NCBI RefSeq assembly: GCF_027571405.1
Contig: NZ_CP092968.1
Span: 3,246,001-3,310,000, forward strand
Direction: 5' to 3'
Origin: Methylocystis parvus OBBP
GTDB lineage: Bacteria > Pseudomonadota > Alphaproteobacteria > Rhizobiales > Beijerinckiaceae
Length of the DNA: 64,000 nt
A program made the position numbers and the translations under genes. The notes under the pieces are model-generated. The model saw nothing but the letters and a program-made list of their open reading frames with translations, was not told the DNA's origin and made no database searches. Positions 37,021-45,334 of this stretch are shown here, in pieces (positions within the stretch are counted from its first letter, which is position 1; every line of letters starts with the position of its first letter).

Positions 37021-37177
37021 CGGCCAGTCGCGCGAGGGCTTGAAAGAAAGGCGTAGCGCGACAGGTTCCGTCCATCGCGCATGCGCCGAACAGGCAGTGA
37101 GTCAAATTGCGCGTTTCTTGCCCTTTCCGCCGCTGAGCGTTTGAGTGAGCGGCGGCCTTGCAGAGAGGATGATCGTG

Positions 37178-37426
37178 ATGAACGCTTCTGCAAAACTCGT
37201 CGTCTGCGCCGTCTTCGCTTGCGGCTTCTCCGCGCTCGCATCCAGTTCGGCGTCCGCCATGCCCGTCGCCGATATTGGTCTTGCGCCCGCGACCGAAGAA
37301 GCGCACGCCGTGCGCGTCTGCAATCGCTATCGCTGCTGGTGGACCTATGCGGGCCATTATCACGGCCGCTATGGATGGGGCCGTGGCTGGCGGCATGGCT
37401 GGCATCGCGGCTGGCGTCGCTGGTGA
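37178..37426 (+). CDS. Small exported Trp/His/Gly-rich protein
   Basis: An 82-residue protein with a signal peptide (AKLVVCAVFACGFSALASSSASA) and a mature part ending in a Trp-, His-, Arg- and Gly-rich tail (CWWTYAGHYHGRYGWGRGW and on). GAGAGGA lies 9 nt before ATG 37178. Such GWRHG-type tails are common in small secreted proteins of Rhizobiales; function is unknown, metal or surface binding being guesses. Confidence 0.65.
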   Translation: MNASAKLVVCAVFACGFSALASSSASAMPVADIGLAPATEEAHAVRVCNRYRCWWTYAGHYHGRYGWGRGWRHGWHRGWRRW

Positions 37427-37623
37427 CGGGGCGCCGCCGCTGCGCGCATCCATGAGCGCGTCCAATGCGAAAAACGACCCGTCGGTACATCCGCGCTCGG
37501 GCCGTTTTTCTCCGACGAATCCAGCTCCGTCGGCGCCTCAAAGAGTTAAGGCTCGATGGGGCGATTGCAAGGCGAGCAGTTGGCCGTTCGGCGCCCGCTT
37601 CTTTTTCGCCTCTGTTGCGTCCG

Positions 37624-37660
37624 CGTCATTGTGAGCCCGAGTGGAAGCGGTCAATCTGAC
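37624..37660. repeat. Degenerate half-copy of the CGTCATTGCGAG repeat
   Basis: CGTCATTGTGAGC (37624-37636) then GGAAGCGGTCAATCTGA resemble the left half of the palindromic element seen at 24494 and 42970, with several changes and without the right half. It lies just upstream of the porin gene, in a 262-nt intergenic stretch where I see no other gene. Confidence 0.35.
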
Positions 37661-37688
37661 CGCGTGCGATTCTGCTCGGGACGCGACC

Positions 37689-39008
37689 GTGAGGCGGCTA
37701 TTCAAATTTTCCGGATTGACGCTCGCCTTCCTTCTCGCCGTTCATGGCGCGGCGGCGAAGGAGCGGCGCGAAGCCGCGAGGGCCGAGGAGTCGCTCTCGC
37801 TTCCTGTACAGAAATCCTTGGGCGATCTGCCGAATGGACCGAAGGCGGAACTGCGCCGCTTCGGGATCGACGCCGACATCTGGGTCACGCAATTCTTCCA
37901 GGGCGTCGCCGCCGGCGCGAATGACGGCGTGTCGCGCTATGGCGGCAAGCTCGACGCTTTCCTGAAGATCGACGCCGAGAAGCTCGGCCTCTGGCGGGGG
38001 CTGCGCGTCAATGCGCAATATGAGCATTATATCGGCCTGAACATCAATCAGAAGGATTACGCGCTCGTTCCCGTCAGCGCGGCGCAGGCTTTCGTCGCGC
38101 AGGACAATTATCACTCGGCGCTTTCGCTCGTCGTCACGCAGCAGATGAGCAATCAGCTTTCCGTAAGCGTCGGCAAGTTCAACACCATGACGCTCGCCGC
38201 CCAGACGCCGCTCATCGGCGGCGGCGGACTCGATACTTTCATGAACCGCGCCTTCGCGCTTCCTTCGACCGGAATCGGCGTCGCCTCTCCGGGCACGGTG
38301 GCGGACAGGCTCATCGTGTCGCCGCCCTATATTCTGGGCGGCATCGCGACCTTGAAAACCGACGTCGCAACCTTCACCCTCGCTTTCGCGGACCCCCGCA
38401 ACGCCGCCAATCCGCGCGTGCTCGAGCGGCCCTTCGAGCGCGGCGTCGGCGTCGTCGGCGGCGTGACGGTTCCGACGCAGATCGCGGGGCTGCGCGGCTT
38501 CCACACCATCCGCGGCGGCTACAGCAATGCGCGCGGATTCGATCTCGACGACATCGGCGCGTTGCGCGCGCGGCTCGCTTCGCTCGTGGGCGTCACCAGG
38601 AAAGGCTTCTGGCTGGCTTCCTACGCGGTCCAGCAATATCTCGTGCAGAGCGCGGACAATCCGGCGGCGGGCTGGGGCCTCTTCGCCCTGGCGACGCTCT
38701 CCGACGGCAACCCGAATCCCGTGCGCTGGAGCGCTCTCGCCGGGTTTGCGGGCAATAATCTTCTGCCCGGCCGCGTGAATGACCAATGGGGCGTCGGCTT
38801 CTTTCATTATGGGCTGACGGCGCCGCTGCTCTCGGGTCTCGCCGAGCGCGGTCTCTACAGACGCAGCGAAGGCGGGATCGAGGCCTTCTATAATTGGGCG
38901 ATCACGCCCTGGCTTCGGCTGACGGGCGATCTGCAGATCGTGGAGCCCTGGACCGTCAATCGCCCGCGCGCGACCTATATGGCGCTGCGGCTGCAGACGC
39001 GATTCTGA
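37689..39008 (+). CDS. OprB-family carbohydrate-selective porin
   Basis: A 439-residue outer-membrane porin. GTG 37689 gives a clean signal peptide (RRLFKFSGLTLAFLLAVHGAAA), with GGGA about 8 nt upstream. The mature protein has alternating beta-strand patterns and the OprB elements VNAQYEHYIGLNIN, SVGKFNTM, and a C-terminal aromatic residue (YMALRLQTRF) for barrel assembly. It most likely admits sugars or other small solutes. No sugar transporter is adjacent; citrate synthase follows. Confidence 0.82.
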   Translation: MRRLFKFSGLTLAFLLAVHGAAAKERREAARAEESLSLPVQKSLGDLPNGPKAELRRFGIDADIWVTQFFQGVAAGANDGVSRYGGKLDAFLKIDAEKLGLWRGLRVNAQYEHYIGLNINQKDYALVPVSAAQAFVAQDNYHSALSLVVTQQMSNQLSVSVGKFNTMTLAAQTPLIGGGGLDTFMNRAFALPSTGIGVASPGTVADRLIVSPPYILGGIATLKTDVATFTLAFADPRNAANPRVLERPFERGVGVVGGVTVPTQIAGLRGFHTIRGGYSNARGFDLDDIGALRARLASLVGVTRKGFWLASYAVQQYLVQSADNPAAGWGLFALATLSDGNPNPVRWSALAGFAGNNLLPGRVNDQWGVGFFHYGLTAPLLSGLAERGLYRRSEGGIEAFYNWAITPWLRLTGDLQIVEPWTVNRPRATYMALRLQTRF

Positions 39009-39095
39009 CCCCGGTCTGCTTGGCGCCGCCTCATATTGCGGTGCAAAAATTGCATCGGCTTCGTTGGCAAAACCTATAGAGCGCGAGGCCGGTCC

Positions 39096-40382
39096 ATGAC
39101 GCAGGCGAAGGGCTCCGTTCACATTGGCGAAAAAATCGTCGATCTCCCAATCATGACGGGAACGATGGGCGCCGACGTCATCGACATGCGCGCGCTCGCG
39201 GCGCAATCCGGCTTGTTCAGCTTCGATCCGGGATTCATGTCCACCGCAAGCTGCGAGTCGAAGATCACCTTTCTCGACGGCGCGGCCGGCGTGCTTCTCC
39301 ATCGCGGCTATCCGATCGACCAGCTCGCCGAGCGCGGCGATTATCTGGAGGTCTGCTATCTCCTTCTCCATGGCGAGCTTCCGACCGCCGAGGAGAAGGC
39401 CGATTTCGATTATCGCGTCACCCACCACACGATGGTGCATGAGCAGATGGCGCGGTTTTTCCAGGGCTTCCGCCGCGACGCCCATCCCATGTCGATCATG
39501 GTGGCCTCTATCGGCGCATTGTCGGCCTTCTATCACGACTCGACCGACATCACCGATCCCATGCAGCGCATGATCGCGTCGATGCGCCTGATCGCGAAAG
39601 CGCCGACGCTCGCCGCCATGGCCTATAAATATTCAATCGGCCAACCCTTCGTCTATCCGCGCAACGATCTCGATTACGCCTCGAACTTCCTGCGCATGTG
39701 CTTCGCCGTTCCGGCGGAGGAATATCGCGTCAATCCCGTCTTCGCGCGGGCCTTGGATCGCATTTTCATCCTGCATGCCGATCTCGCCCAGGTCGCTTCG
39801 ACCTCGACCGTGCGTCTCGCGGGGTCGTCGGGCGCCGATCCCTTCGCCTGCGTCGCGGCGGGCATCGCCTCCCTTTGGGGGCCGGCGCATGGCGGCGCGA
39901 ATGAGGCGGTGCTCAAAATGCTGTCAGAGATTGGCGCGCCAGAGCGCATTCCGCACTTTATCGCGCGCGCCAAGGACAAGGGCGATCCCTTTCGCCTCAT
40001 GGGGTTCGGCCACCGCATCTTCAAGAATTACGATCCGCGCGCGAAAATCATGCAGCGCACCGCGCATGAGGTCTTCGACCAGCTCGGCGTCAGCGATCCG
40101 CTGCTCGACGTGGCGCACGAGCTGGAGCGCGTCGCCCTGTCGGACGATTATTTCATCAAGCGGCGGCTGTTCCCCAATGTCGATTTCTATTCGGGGCTCA
40201 TCTTGCGCGCCATGGGCTTCCCGACCGCCATGTTTCCGGCCCTGTTCGCGGTCGCGCGAACGGTCGGATGGCTCGCGCAGTGGAAGGAGATGATCGAGGA
40301 CCCGAATTCGCGCATGGGCCATCCGAGTCAGCTCTATACCGGCGCGGGGCCGCGCGATTATGTGCCGATCGAGAAACGCTGA
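39096..40382 (+). CDS. Citrate synthase paralogue with altered oxaloacetate site
   Basis: A 428-residue type II citrate synthase-fold protein, highly similar to alphaproteobacterial GltA ([34 protein letters not shown]). The catalytic triad is kept: His265 ([10 protein letters not shown]), His306 (GFGHRIF) and Asp363 (NVDFYSG). However, the usual HADHEQNAS segment reads HADLAQVAS (Leu230 in place of the oxaloacetate-binding His), and the usual RPRQLYTG reads HPSQLYTG (His409 in place of an Arg that binds substrate carboxylate). It may be inactive or use a different keto acid. Start ATG 39096 gives the conserved N-terminal length. Confidence 0.9.
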   Translation: MTQAKGSVHIGEKIVDLPIMTGTMGADVIDMRALAAQSGLFSFDPGFMSTASCESKITFLDGAAGVLLHRGYPIDQLAERGDYLEVCYLLLHGELPTAEEKADFDYRVTHHTMVHEQMARFFQGFRRDAHPMSIMVASIGALSAFYHDSTDITDPMQRMIASMRLIAKAPTLAAMAYKYSIGQPFVYPRNDLDYASNFLRMCFAVPAEEYRVNPVFARALDRIFILHADLAQVASTSTVRLAGSSGADPFACVAAGIASLWGPAHGGANEAVLKMLSEIGAPERIPHFIARAKDKGDPFRLMGFGHRIFKNYDPRAKIMQRTAHEVFDQLGVSDPLLDVAHELERVALSDDYFIKRRLFPNVDFYSGLILRAMGFPTAMFPALFAVARTVGWLAQWKEMIEDPNSRMGHPSQLYTGAGPRDYVPIEKR

Positions 40383-40406
40383 ACGGGAAGAGCCGGATCA
40401 GACGAA

Positions 40407-40428
40407 GACGGAGCCGCGCGACTCCGTC
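40407..40428. terminator. Hairpin between convergent citrate synthase and leuA genes
   Basis: GACGGAG (40407-40413), 8-nt loop, CTCCGTC (40422-40428), between two convergent stop codons. No clear T-run is present, so its terminator role is tentative. Confidence 0.35.
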
Positions 40429-40450
40429 TCCGCCGATCAAAACGCCTGCG

Positions 40451-42022
40451 TCACACCGCCTGCATGGCCTCGGGTCTGGCGCGGCCGCGTTTCACGATCA
40501 GCTTGTTGAGCGCCGAGACATAGGCGCGCGCCGAGGCGACGAGCGTGTCCGGATCGGCGCCGCGGCCGGTGACGGACTTGCCGTCTTCCGAGAGGCGCAC
40601 CGAGACTTCCGCCTGCGCGTCCGTGCCTTCGGTGACGGCGTGGACCTGATAGAGCTCCAGCGTCGTCGCCTCATGCGGCGCCAGCGCCTTGATGGCGTTG
40701 AAGATGGCGTCGACCGGGCCGTTGCCGGTCGCCTGATGCGTGACCTTGTCGCCATCAATGTCCAGCGTCAGCGCCGCCGATTGCGGACCCTGCGTGCCGG
40801 CCATCACCATCAGCGCGAGCACTTTGATATGGTCATGCGCGGTGACGATCTCGTCGTCGACCAGCGCGATCAGGTCCTCGTCGTAAACGAACTTCTTGCG
40901 GTCGGCCAAGTCCTTGAAGCGGTTGAAGGCGTCGTTGAGCTGGTTTTCGCCCAGATCATAACCCAGCTCCTTCAGCTTCTCGCGGAAGGCGTGGCGGCCC
41001 GAATGCTTGCCCATGACGAGCGAGGTCTTCGAGACGCCGACGCTCTCGGGCGTCATGATCTCGTATGTGTGCGCATTTTTGAGCATGCCGTCCTGATGAA
41101 TGCCGCTCTCATGCGCGAAGGCGTTCCGGCCGACGATCGCCTTGTTGTACTGCACCGGGAAGGACGTCACCGCCGAGACGAGCTTCGAGGCGCGCGTCAG
41201 CAGCTTCGCGTCGATATTGGTGTGATAGGGCAGGATGTCGGGGCGCGTTTTCAGCGCCATGACGACCTCCTCCATCGCGGCGTTGCCGGCGCGCTCGCCC
41301 AGCCCGTTGATGGTGCATTCCACCTGACGCGCGCCGCCGCGCACGCCGGCCAGGGAATTCGCGACGGCCAAGCCCAGATCGTCATGGCAATGCACCGAGA
41401 AGATCGCTTTGTCCGCATTCGGAACGCGCTCGCGCACGGTTCGGAAGAGGGCTTCATATTCCTGCGGCGTCGTATAGCCCACCGTATCGGGAATATTGAT
41501 CGTCGAGGCGCCCGCCTTGATCGCCGTCTCGACGCAGCGGCACAAAAAGTCGATCTCGGTGCGCGTGCCGTCCTCCGCCGACCATTCCACTTCCGCGACG
41601 TGATTGCGCGCGCGGGTGACGGACGACGCCACCAGCTCCAGCACGCGCTCGGGCTCCATCTGGAGCTTGTATTTCATATGAACGGGCGAGGTGGAGATGA
41701 AGGTGTGGATGCGCGGACGTTTCGCCTCGCGCAGCGCTTCCGCGCAGCGGTCAATGTCCTTGTCGGAAGCGCGCGCCAGACCGGCGACGGAGGCGTTCTT
41801 CACGCGGCGCGCGACCTCCGCGACGCTCTCGAAATCGCCGGGGCTGGCGATGGGAAAACCCGCCTCGATAATGTCGACGCCCAATTGGTCGAGCAGATCG
41901 GCGACTTCCAGCTTCTCCTCCAGCGTCATGGAGGCGCCGGGGGATTGTTCGCCGTCGCGCAAGGTCGTGTCGAAGATGACGACGCGCTCGCTAGTGTTGG
42001 AGCCGTTCGCGGAATGGGTCAT
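40451..42022 (-). CDS. leuA: 2-isopropylmalate synthase
   Basis: First committed enzyme of leucine synthesis: 3-methyl-2-oxobutanoate plus acetyl-CoA to 2-isopropylmalate. The 523-residue protein has the TIM-barrel domain with VVIFDTTLRDGEQSPGASM, the metal-binding HCHDDLGLAVAN, the NGLGERAGN motif, and a C-terminal LeuA allosteric domain (residues ~390-510) for leucine feedback. ATG 42022 gives the conserved N-terminus (MTHSANGSNTSERVVIFD); the frame is open far upstream but that region is the leader. A Leu-codon leader peptide and hairpins precede it. Confidence 0.96.
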   Translation of the reverse strand: MTHSANGSNTSERVVIFDTTLRDGEQSPGASMTLEEKLEVADLLDQLGVDIIEAGFPIASPGDFESVAEVARRVKNASVAGLARASDKDIDRCAEALREAKRPRIHTFISTSPVHMKYKLQMEPERVLELVASSVTRARNHVAEVEWSAEDGTRTEIDFLCRCVETAIKAGASTINIPDTVGYTTPQEYEALFRTVRERVPNADKAIFSVHCHDDLGLAVANSLAGVRGGARQVECTINGLGERAGNAAMEEVVMALKTRPDILPYHTNIDAKLLTRASKLVSAVTSFPVQYNKAIVGRNAFAHESGIHQDGMLKNAHTYEIMTPESVGVSKTSLVMGKHSGRHAFREKLKELGYDLGENQLNDAFNRFKDLADRKKFVYDEDLIALVDDEIVTAHDHIKVLALMVMAGTQGPQSAALTLDIDGDKVTHQATGNGPVDAIFNAIKALAPHEATTLELYQVHAVTEGTDAQAEVSVRLSEDGKSVTGRGADPDTLVASARAYVSALNKLIVKRGRARPEAMQAV

Positions 42023-42047
42023 GGGGAATCTTTCTGGAAGCTGCTGC

Positions 42048-42124
42048 GCCCGTGTTTCGGGCAGGATCTGGTTGCGTCGCATCCCCTGAAGGCCTGGGCT
42101 CAAAGCCCTGCGGGCGGTCAGGGG
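42048..42124 (-). promoter_or_regulatory. Attenuator-like hairpins in the leuA leader
   Basis: On the minus strand a long hairpin has outer arms CCCCTGA and TCAGGGG (42083-42124) enclosing GGGC-TTTGA-GCCC; it overlaps the stop codon of the Leu-rich leader peptide. A second stem, GCCCG/CGGGC (42048-42062), lies just before leuA. A ribosome stalled at the Leu codons would block the first stem. This arrangement matches ribosome-mediated attenuation; I did not see a T-run for an intrinsic terminator, so the exact mechanism is uncertain. Confidence 0.5.
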
Positions 42125-42237
42125 CGACGAAGAAGCAGCAGGCCGAGCGCGCGCGAAGACGCGGCGGCGCAGGCGCATGTCGCGCCGCGCAGCTCGCACG
42201 CCTTTTCGGCTCCATATGTGGCGGCGATCACGGCCAC
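42118..42237 (-). CDS. leuA leader peptide with four consecutive Leu codons
   Basis: A 39-residue frame from GTG 42237 ends in ALGLLLLRRP then TGA. Four adjacent Leu codons (CTG CTG CTT CTT) followed by two Arg codons lie directly before the stop, within 100 nt of leuA. GGGGAA lies about 12-16 nt upstream of this GTG; a second in-frame GTG sits at 42231. Charged leucyl-tRNA would be sensed by ribosome progress here. The frame differs from that of leuA and overlaps the hairpin region. Confidence 0.6.
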   Translation of the reverse strand: MAVIAATYGAEKACELRGATCACAAASSRALGLLLLRRP

Positions 42238-42435
42238 GATAAATTCCCCGCTTCCTCGGAAATCGCCGAGTCACATGCAGAATAAGCAATCGCGTCGCAG
42301 CAGGCAAGCAGACGCGCATGCGATTGACGCGCTGCAACGTTAACAAAAATTAAACCGGACCGCATTTGTTTTTTTACGCTTTCGACCGTTCGGGCCTCTT
42401 GCCGAAAGGCCGATAGGAGACCTAACATCCTGCTT

Positions 42436-42957
42436 ATGGTCAAAACCGCCTTCTCCATTCGCCATGCGCGGCCCGGCGACGCCGAGGAAATCGCGCGCGT
42501 CCATGACGCGTCCTGGCGGGACGCCTATCGCGGCGTGATTCCCGGCGTGGAGCTCGAGCGGATGATCGCGCGGCGCGGCCCGGCCTGGTGGCACTCCGCC
42601 ATCATGCGGGGCACGGGCCTGCTCGTTCTCGATTTCGACAAGCAGATCGTCGGTTATTCGACCTATGGACGAAACCGCGTGCCGTCCATGCCCTATTCGG
42701 GCGAAATCTTCGAGATTTATCTGTCGCCGCAGCATCAGGGCCTCGGACTCGGCCGCCGCCTCTTCGCGGCGGCGCGGCGGGAGCTCGCCGAGCACGGCTA
42801 TCTCTCGACCATCGTCTGGGCGCTTGCGGATAATGAAAAGGCGCTGGCTTTCTACCGCAGCCTCGGCGGGCAGACCGTGCGCCGCGCGGAAGAACGTTTC
42901 GGCGCCGACATGCTGACCCGCGTCGCCTTCGGCTTCGTCTCCGCCCCGGTGCGGTGA
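42436..42957 (+). CDS. GNAT-family N-acetyltransferase
   Basis: A 173-residue GNAT enzyme. The N-terminal SIRHARPGDAEEIARVHDASWRDAYRGVIP and the acetyl-CoA-binding segment IFEIYLSPQHQGLGLGRRLFAAARREL (Q-x-x-G-x-G pattern QGLGLG) are standard, followed by ADNEKALAFYRSLGG. Substrate not predictable. It is divergent from the leuA leader and is followed by a palindromic repeat element. Confidence 0.85.
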   Translation: MVKTAFSIRHARPGDAEEIARVHDASWRDAYRGVIPGVELERMIARRGPAWWHSAIMRGTGLLVLDFDKQIVGYSTYGRNRVPSMPYSGEIFEIYLSPQHQGLGLGRRLFAAARRELAEHGYLSTIVWALADNEKALAFYRSLGGQTVRRAEERFGADMLTRVAFGFVSAPVR

Positions 42958-42969
42958 GCCCGCATCAGG

Positions 42970-43086
42970 CCGTCATTGCGAGCTTGTTTTCGAAGTCGGG
43001 TATACCCGACTTCGTAGATAGGCGAAGCAACCCAGAGCCGCGTGCAGCCCCTGGATTGCCGCGTCGCTGCGCTCCTCGCAATGACG
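42970..43086. repeat. Palindromic repeat element (CGTCATTGCGAG family), copy 2
   Basis: A 117-bp element with ends CCGTCATTGCGAG (42970-42982) and CTCGCAATGACG (43075-43086). It contains the same perfect 24-bp inner palindrome as copy 1 (arms CGAAGTCGGGTA and TACCCGACTTCG, 42991-43014), whereas the rest of the element is more diverged. It lies between the convergent GNAT and lytic transglycosylase genes. Confidence 0.88.
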
Positions 43087-43096
43087 AGGCCAGGGC

Positions 43097-44308
43097 TCAC
43101 TTCCCCCTTAGCCGCGCCAAAATCTCCTTCGTCGCAAAGCCGTCCGCCGGCTGAATCCCCTCCGCGAGCTGGAAGGCATGCACGGCGTTGCGGCTGGTGC
43201 GGCCCAGCTTTCCGTCGATCGTCCCGCGATAATGCCCCTTTTGCGTCAGGAGCTGCTGCATCGCCTTGACGTCGGCGGTCGAGAGCGGCGCGACCTTCGG
43301 CCAGGACGCGACCGGCATGTCGCGGCCGGCGATGCGCTCGGCGAGGACGGCGACCGACATCGCATAGGCGTCCGAGGTGTTATATTGCCGGATCACCTCG
43401 AAATTATCGGAGATGAGGAAGGCTGGACCGCTCGCGCCGGCGGGAAGATAGAGGCTCGCCGCGCCGCTCGAGGGAAGAGCGCCGCCATCCGCCCGCGCGA
43501 CCCCCAGCGCCCGCCAGCGGGGGAAATCGAGGTCGAAGGACGCATAGTCGAAGCCGTCGGGCAGGCGGATCTCCATGACGGCCGGCAGCCCCGCGATCCA
43601 GCCGGACTTGGCGAGAAAATTGGCGATCGAGGCGATGGCGTCGGCATGCGAGCGCCAGATGTCGGGCGCGCCGGCGCCGTCGTCGGTTTCGGCGAATTTC
43701 AGATAGGCCGAGGGCATGAATTGCGGCTGGCCCATCGCCCCCGCCCAGGAGCCTCTCAACTGGCCGCGCGTCGCGTAGCCCTTCTCCAGCATGACGAGGG
43801 CGTCGACGAATTCCTCGATGAAGGTCTCGGCGCGGTGGCCCTTCCAGGCGAGCGTCGCCAGAACTTTCAAGACGTCGGCTCCGCCGGTCGCCGTTCCGAA
43901 ATTGCTCTCGACCCCGAGAATGGCGACGATGATCTCGCCGGGGACGCCGTGGCGGGCGGCCGCGCGATTGAGCGGTCCGGCAAGCTCCGCGGCGACCGAC
44001 TGGCCCCGCGAGACGCGACCATTTGTCACTATTCCGGCGAGATAGGCGGGGATGGAAATGGTGAATTCGGCTTGCGCCTTTGGTTTCGCCAGCACGCCGG
44101 GCTCCGGCGAGAGGCCCGAAACCGCCGCCTCGAAGGTCTCGCGGGAGACGCCCGCCGCCTGCGCCTGCGGCCAGAGACCCTGAAGAAAACCGGCGAAATC
44201 CTCCGCCTGCGCCGGACGCGCCGCTGCGAAGACGCCAAGCGCCAGGCCGATCAGCGCGCGCCGGCGGTCGAGCGCCGCGAGGGGAAAATCTTGTCTCTTC
44301 ATCGTCAT
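43097..44308 (-). CDS. Lytic murein transglycosylase (MltB type)
   Basis: A 403-residue periplasmic peptidoglycan lyase. It has a signal sequence (RRALIGLALGVFAAARPAQAED), the SLT/MltB catalytic domain with Glu in ILGVESNFGTATGG, the GAMGQPQFMPSAYLKFA segment, and a C-terminal peptidoglycan-binding domain (MQQLLTQKGHYRGTIDGKLG). ATG 44308 is used; a second ATG two codons later is equally possible. It is divergent from irr. Confidence 0.92.
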   Translation of the reverse strand: MTMKRQDFPLAALDRRRALIGLALGVFAAARPAQAEDFAGFLQGLWPQAQAAGVSRETFEAAVSGLSPEPGVLAKPKAQAEFTISIPAYLAGIVTNGRVSRGQSVAAELAGPLNRAAARHGVPGEIIVAILGVESNFGTATGGADVLKVLATLAWKGHRAETFIEEFVDALVMLEKGYATRGQLRGSWAGAMGQPQFMPSAYLKFAETDDGAGAPDIWRSHADAIASIANFLAKSGWIAGLPAVMEIRLPDGFDYASFDLDFPRWRALGVARADGGALPSSGAASLYLPAGASGPAFLISDNFEVIRQYNTSDAYAMSVAVLAERIAGRDMPVASWPKVAPLSTADVKAMQQLLTQKGHYRGTIDGKLGRTSRNAVHAFQLAEGIQPADGFATKEILARLRGK

Positions 44309-44348
44309 GCCGGCGCCGCTTGTTTGGAAATCTTACATATTGAGACAT

Positions 44349-44377
44349 TTGACAGGCCAGCCGCGCTGCCGTCTACT
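44349..44377 (+). promoter_or_regulatory. Candidate irr promoter
   Basis: TTGACA (44349-44354), 17-nt spacer, TCTACT (44372-44377), about 50 nt before the irr ATG. The -35 is perfect; the -10 matches four of six positions. Confidence 0.45.
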
Positions 44378-44426
44378 GATGTCTACACTGTTTCAGGGGG
44401 CGAGATATCTCGCTGTCGGCCTTAAA

Positions 44427-44900
44427 ATGACGCATCAGCCTATAGCCCGGAGTTTCGACAATTCCCGCCGACTGCGCGAGCAGCCCGCAGGCGTCCCGGT
44501 TGATCCGAAGACCCGGCTGCGCAACGCCGGCCTGCGTCCGACCGTTCAGCGGCTGGCGCTGAGCAAGCTGCTTTTCGGCAAGGGCGACCGCCATGTGAGC
44601 GCAGAGGCGCTGCACGCCGAGGCCCGCGAGGCCGGGCTGACGATGTCGCTTTCGACGGTCTACAACACGCTCAACCAGTTCGCCGAAGCGGGCCTGTTGC
44701 GCGAAATCGCCGTGCAAGGTCCGCGCACCTATTTCCACACCCGCACCTCGCCGCATCACCATTTCATGGACGAGGCCACGGGCCGCATGTTCGACGCCGC
44801 CGACGGCTCGGTCGAATTCTCCCGCCTTCCGGCGCCGCCCGAGGGCATGGAGATCGTGGGCTGCGACGTGATCATCCGCATCCGCCCGAAGAAGGGGTAA
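44427..44900 (+). CDS. irr: Iron response regulator Irr (Fur family)
   Basis: A 157-residue Fur-family regulator that controls iron and haem genes in Rhizobiales. The DNA-binding domain is PKTRLRNAGLRPTVQRLALSKLLFG followed by SAEALHAEAREAGLTMSLSTVYNTLNQFAEAGLLREI. The metal/haem-binding SPHHHFMDE motif (His110-112) is typical of Irr, not Fur. The N-terminal haem regulatory motif of Bradyrhizobium Irr is not present. ATG 44427 gives the usual length. It is relevant to the haem-rich cluster farther along, though no direct link is shown. Confidence 0.9.
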   Translation: MTHQPIARSFDNSRRLREQPAGVPVDPKTRLRNAGLRPTVQRLALSKLLFGKGDRHVSAEALHAEAREAGLTMSLSTVYNTLNQFAEAGLLREIAVQGPRTYFHTRTSPHHHFMDEATGRMFDAADGSVEFSRLPAPPEGMEIVGCDVIIRIRPKKG

Positions 44901-44921
44901 GGCCGCTCCCGCGGGGCGAAG

Positions 44922-45245
44922 ATGGCCCGCAAAATCTGGCTCTTCTACGCCGTCGCGACCATCGCCGCCGCGCTCGTTCTGCTCAGCGTCTACGTCAACG
45001 CATATGACGATTACGACATAGGCGACAGGCTGCGCGCCGTCGGCCGCTTCGCCCGGCTGGGCATGGCGGCGATTTCTTTCCCGCTGGGTCCGCTCGCTGG
45101 CCTGCTCGCCGACCGCCCGCTCGAATCCGCGTTCGCCTGCGGCGACCCGAACGAACCTTGCGCCTTTTTCTTGAACTGGAATACGCGCTTCGCCGCGCTC
45201 TGCGTCCAGATCGCCATTTTAAGATGGGCCGCAGGGCGGCGATAG
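44922..45245 (+). CDS. Small membrane protein of unknown function
   Basis: A 107-residue protein with an N-terminal membrane helix (IWLFYAVATIAAALVLLSVYV), an intermediate hydrophobic stretch (AAISFPLGPLAGLLA), two Cys (FACGDPNEPCAFF) and a C-terminal hydrophobic region. It starts 22 nt after irr and may share its transcript. I recognise no family. Confidence 0.6.
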   Translation: MARKIWLFYAVATIAAALVLLSVYVNAYDDYDIGDRLRAVGRFARLGMAAISFPLGPLAGLLADRPLESAFACGDPNEPCAFFLNWNTRFAALCVQIAILRWAAGRR

Positions 45246-45288
45246 CGGCGACGAAGCCGAGAATGCTTTAAACCAATCGCGCGACGCA

Positions 45289-45312
45289 GGAAGGCGCCCG
45301 CGGGCGCCTTCC
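45289..45312. terminator. Perfect palindrome between convergent genes, bidirectional terminator
   Basis: Arms GGAAGGCGCCCG (45289-45300) and CGGGCGCCTTCC (45301-45312) form an uninterrupted 24-bp palindrome between the convergent 44922 gene and galU. GC-rich and in the right place for termination in both directions, though a T-run is lacking. Confidence 0.6.
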
Positions 45313-45334
45313 GAATTCGCCGGCAAGCTCCCGA

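Noticed and set aside
40268..42343. 691-codon plus-strand frame opposite leuA
   Set aside because: Antisense to leuA and its leader; low-complexity Arg/His-rich translation with no known domain.
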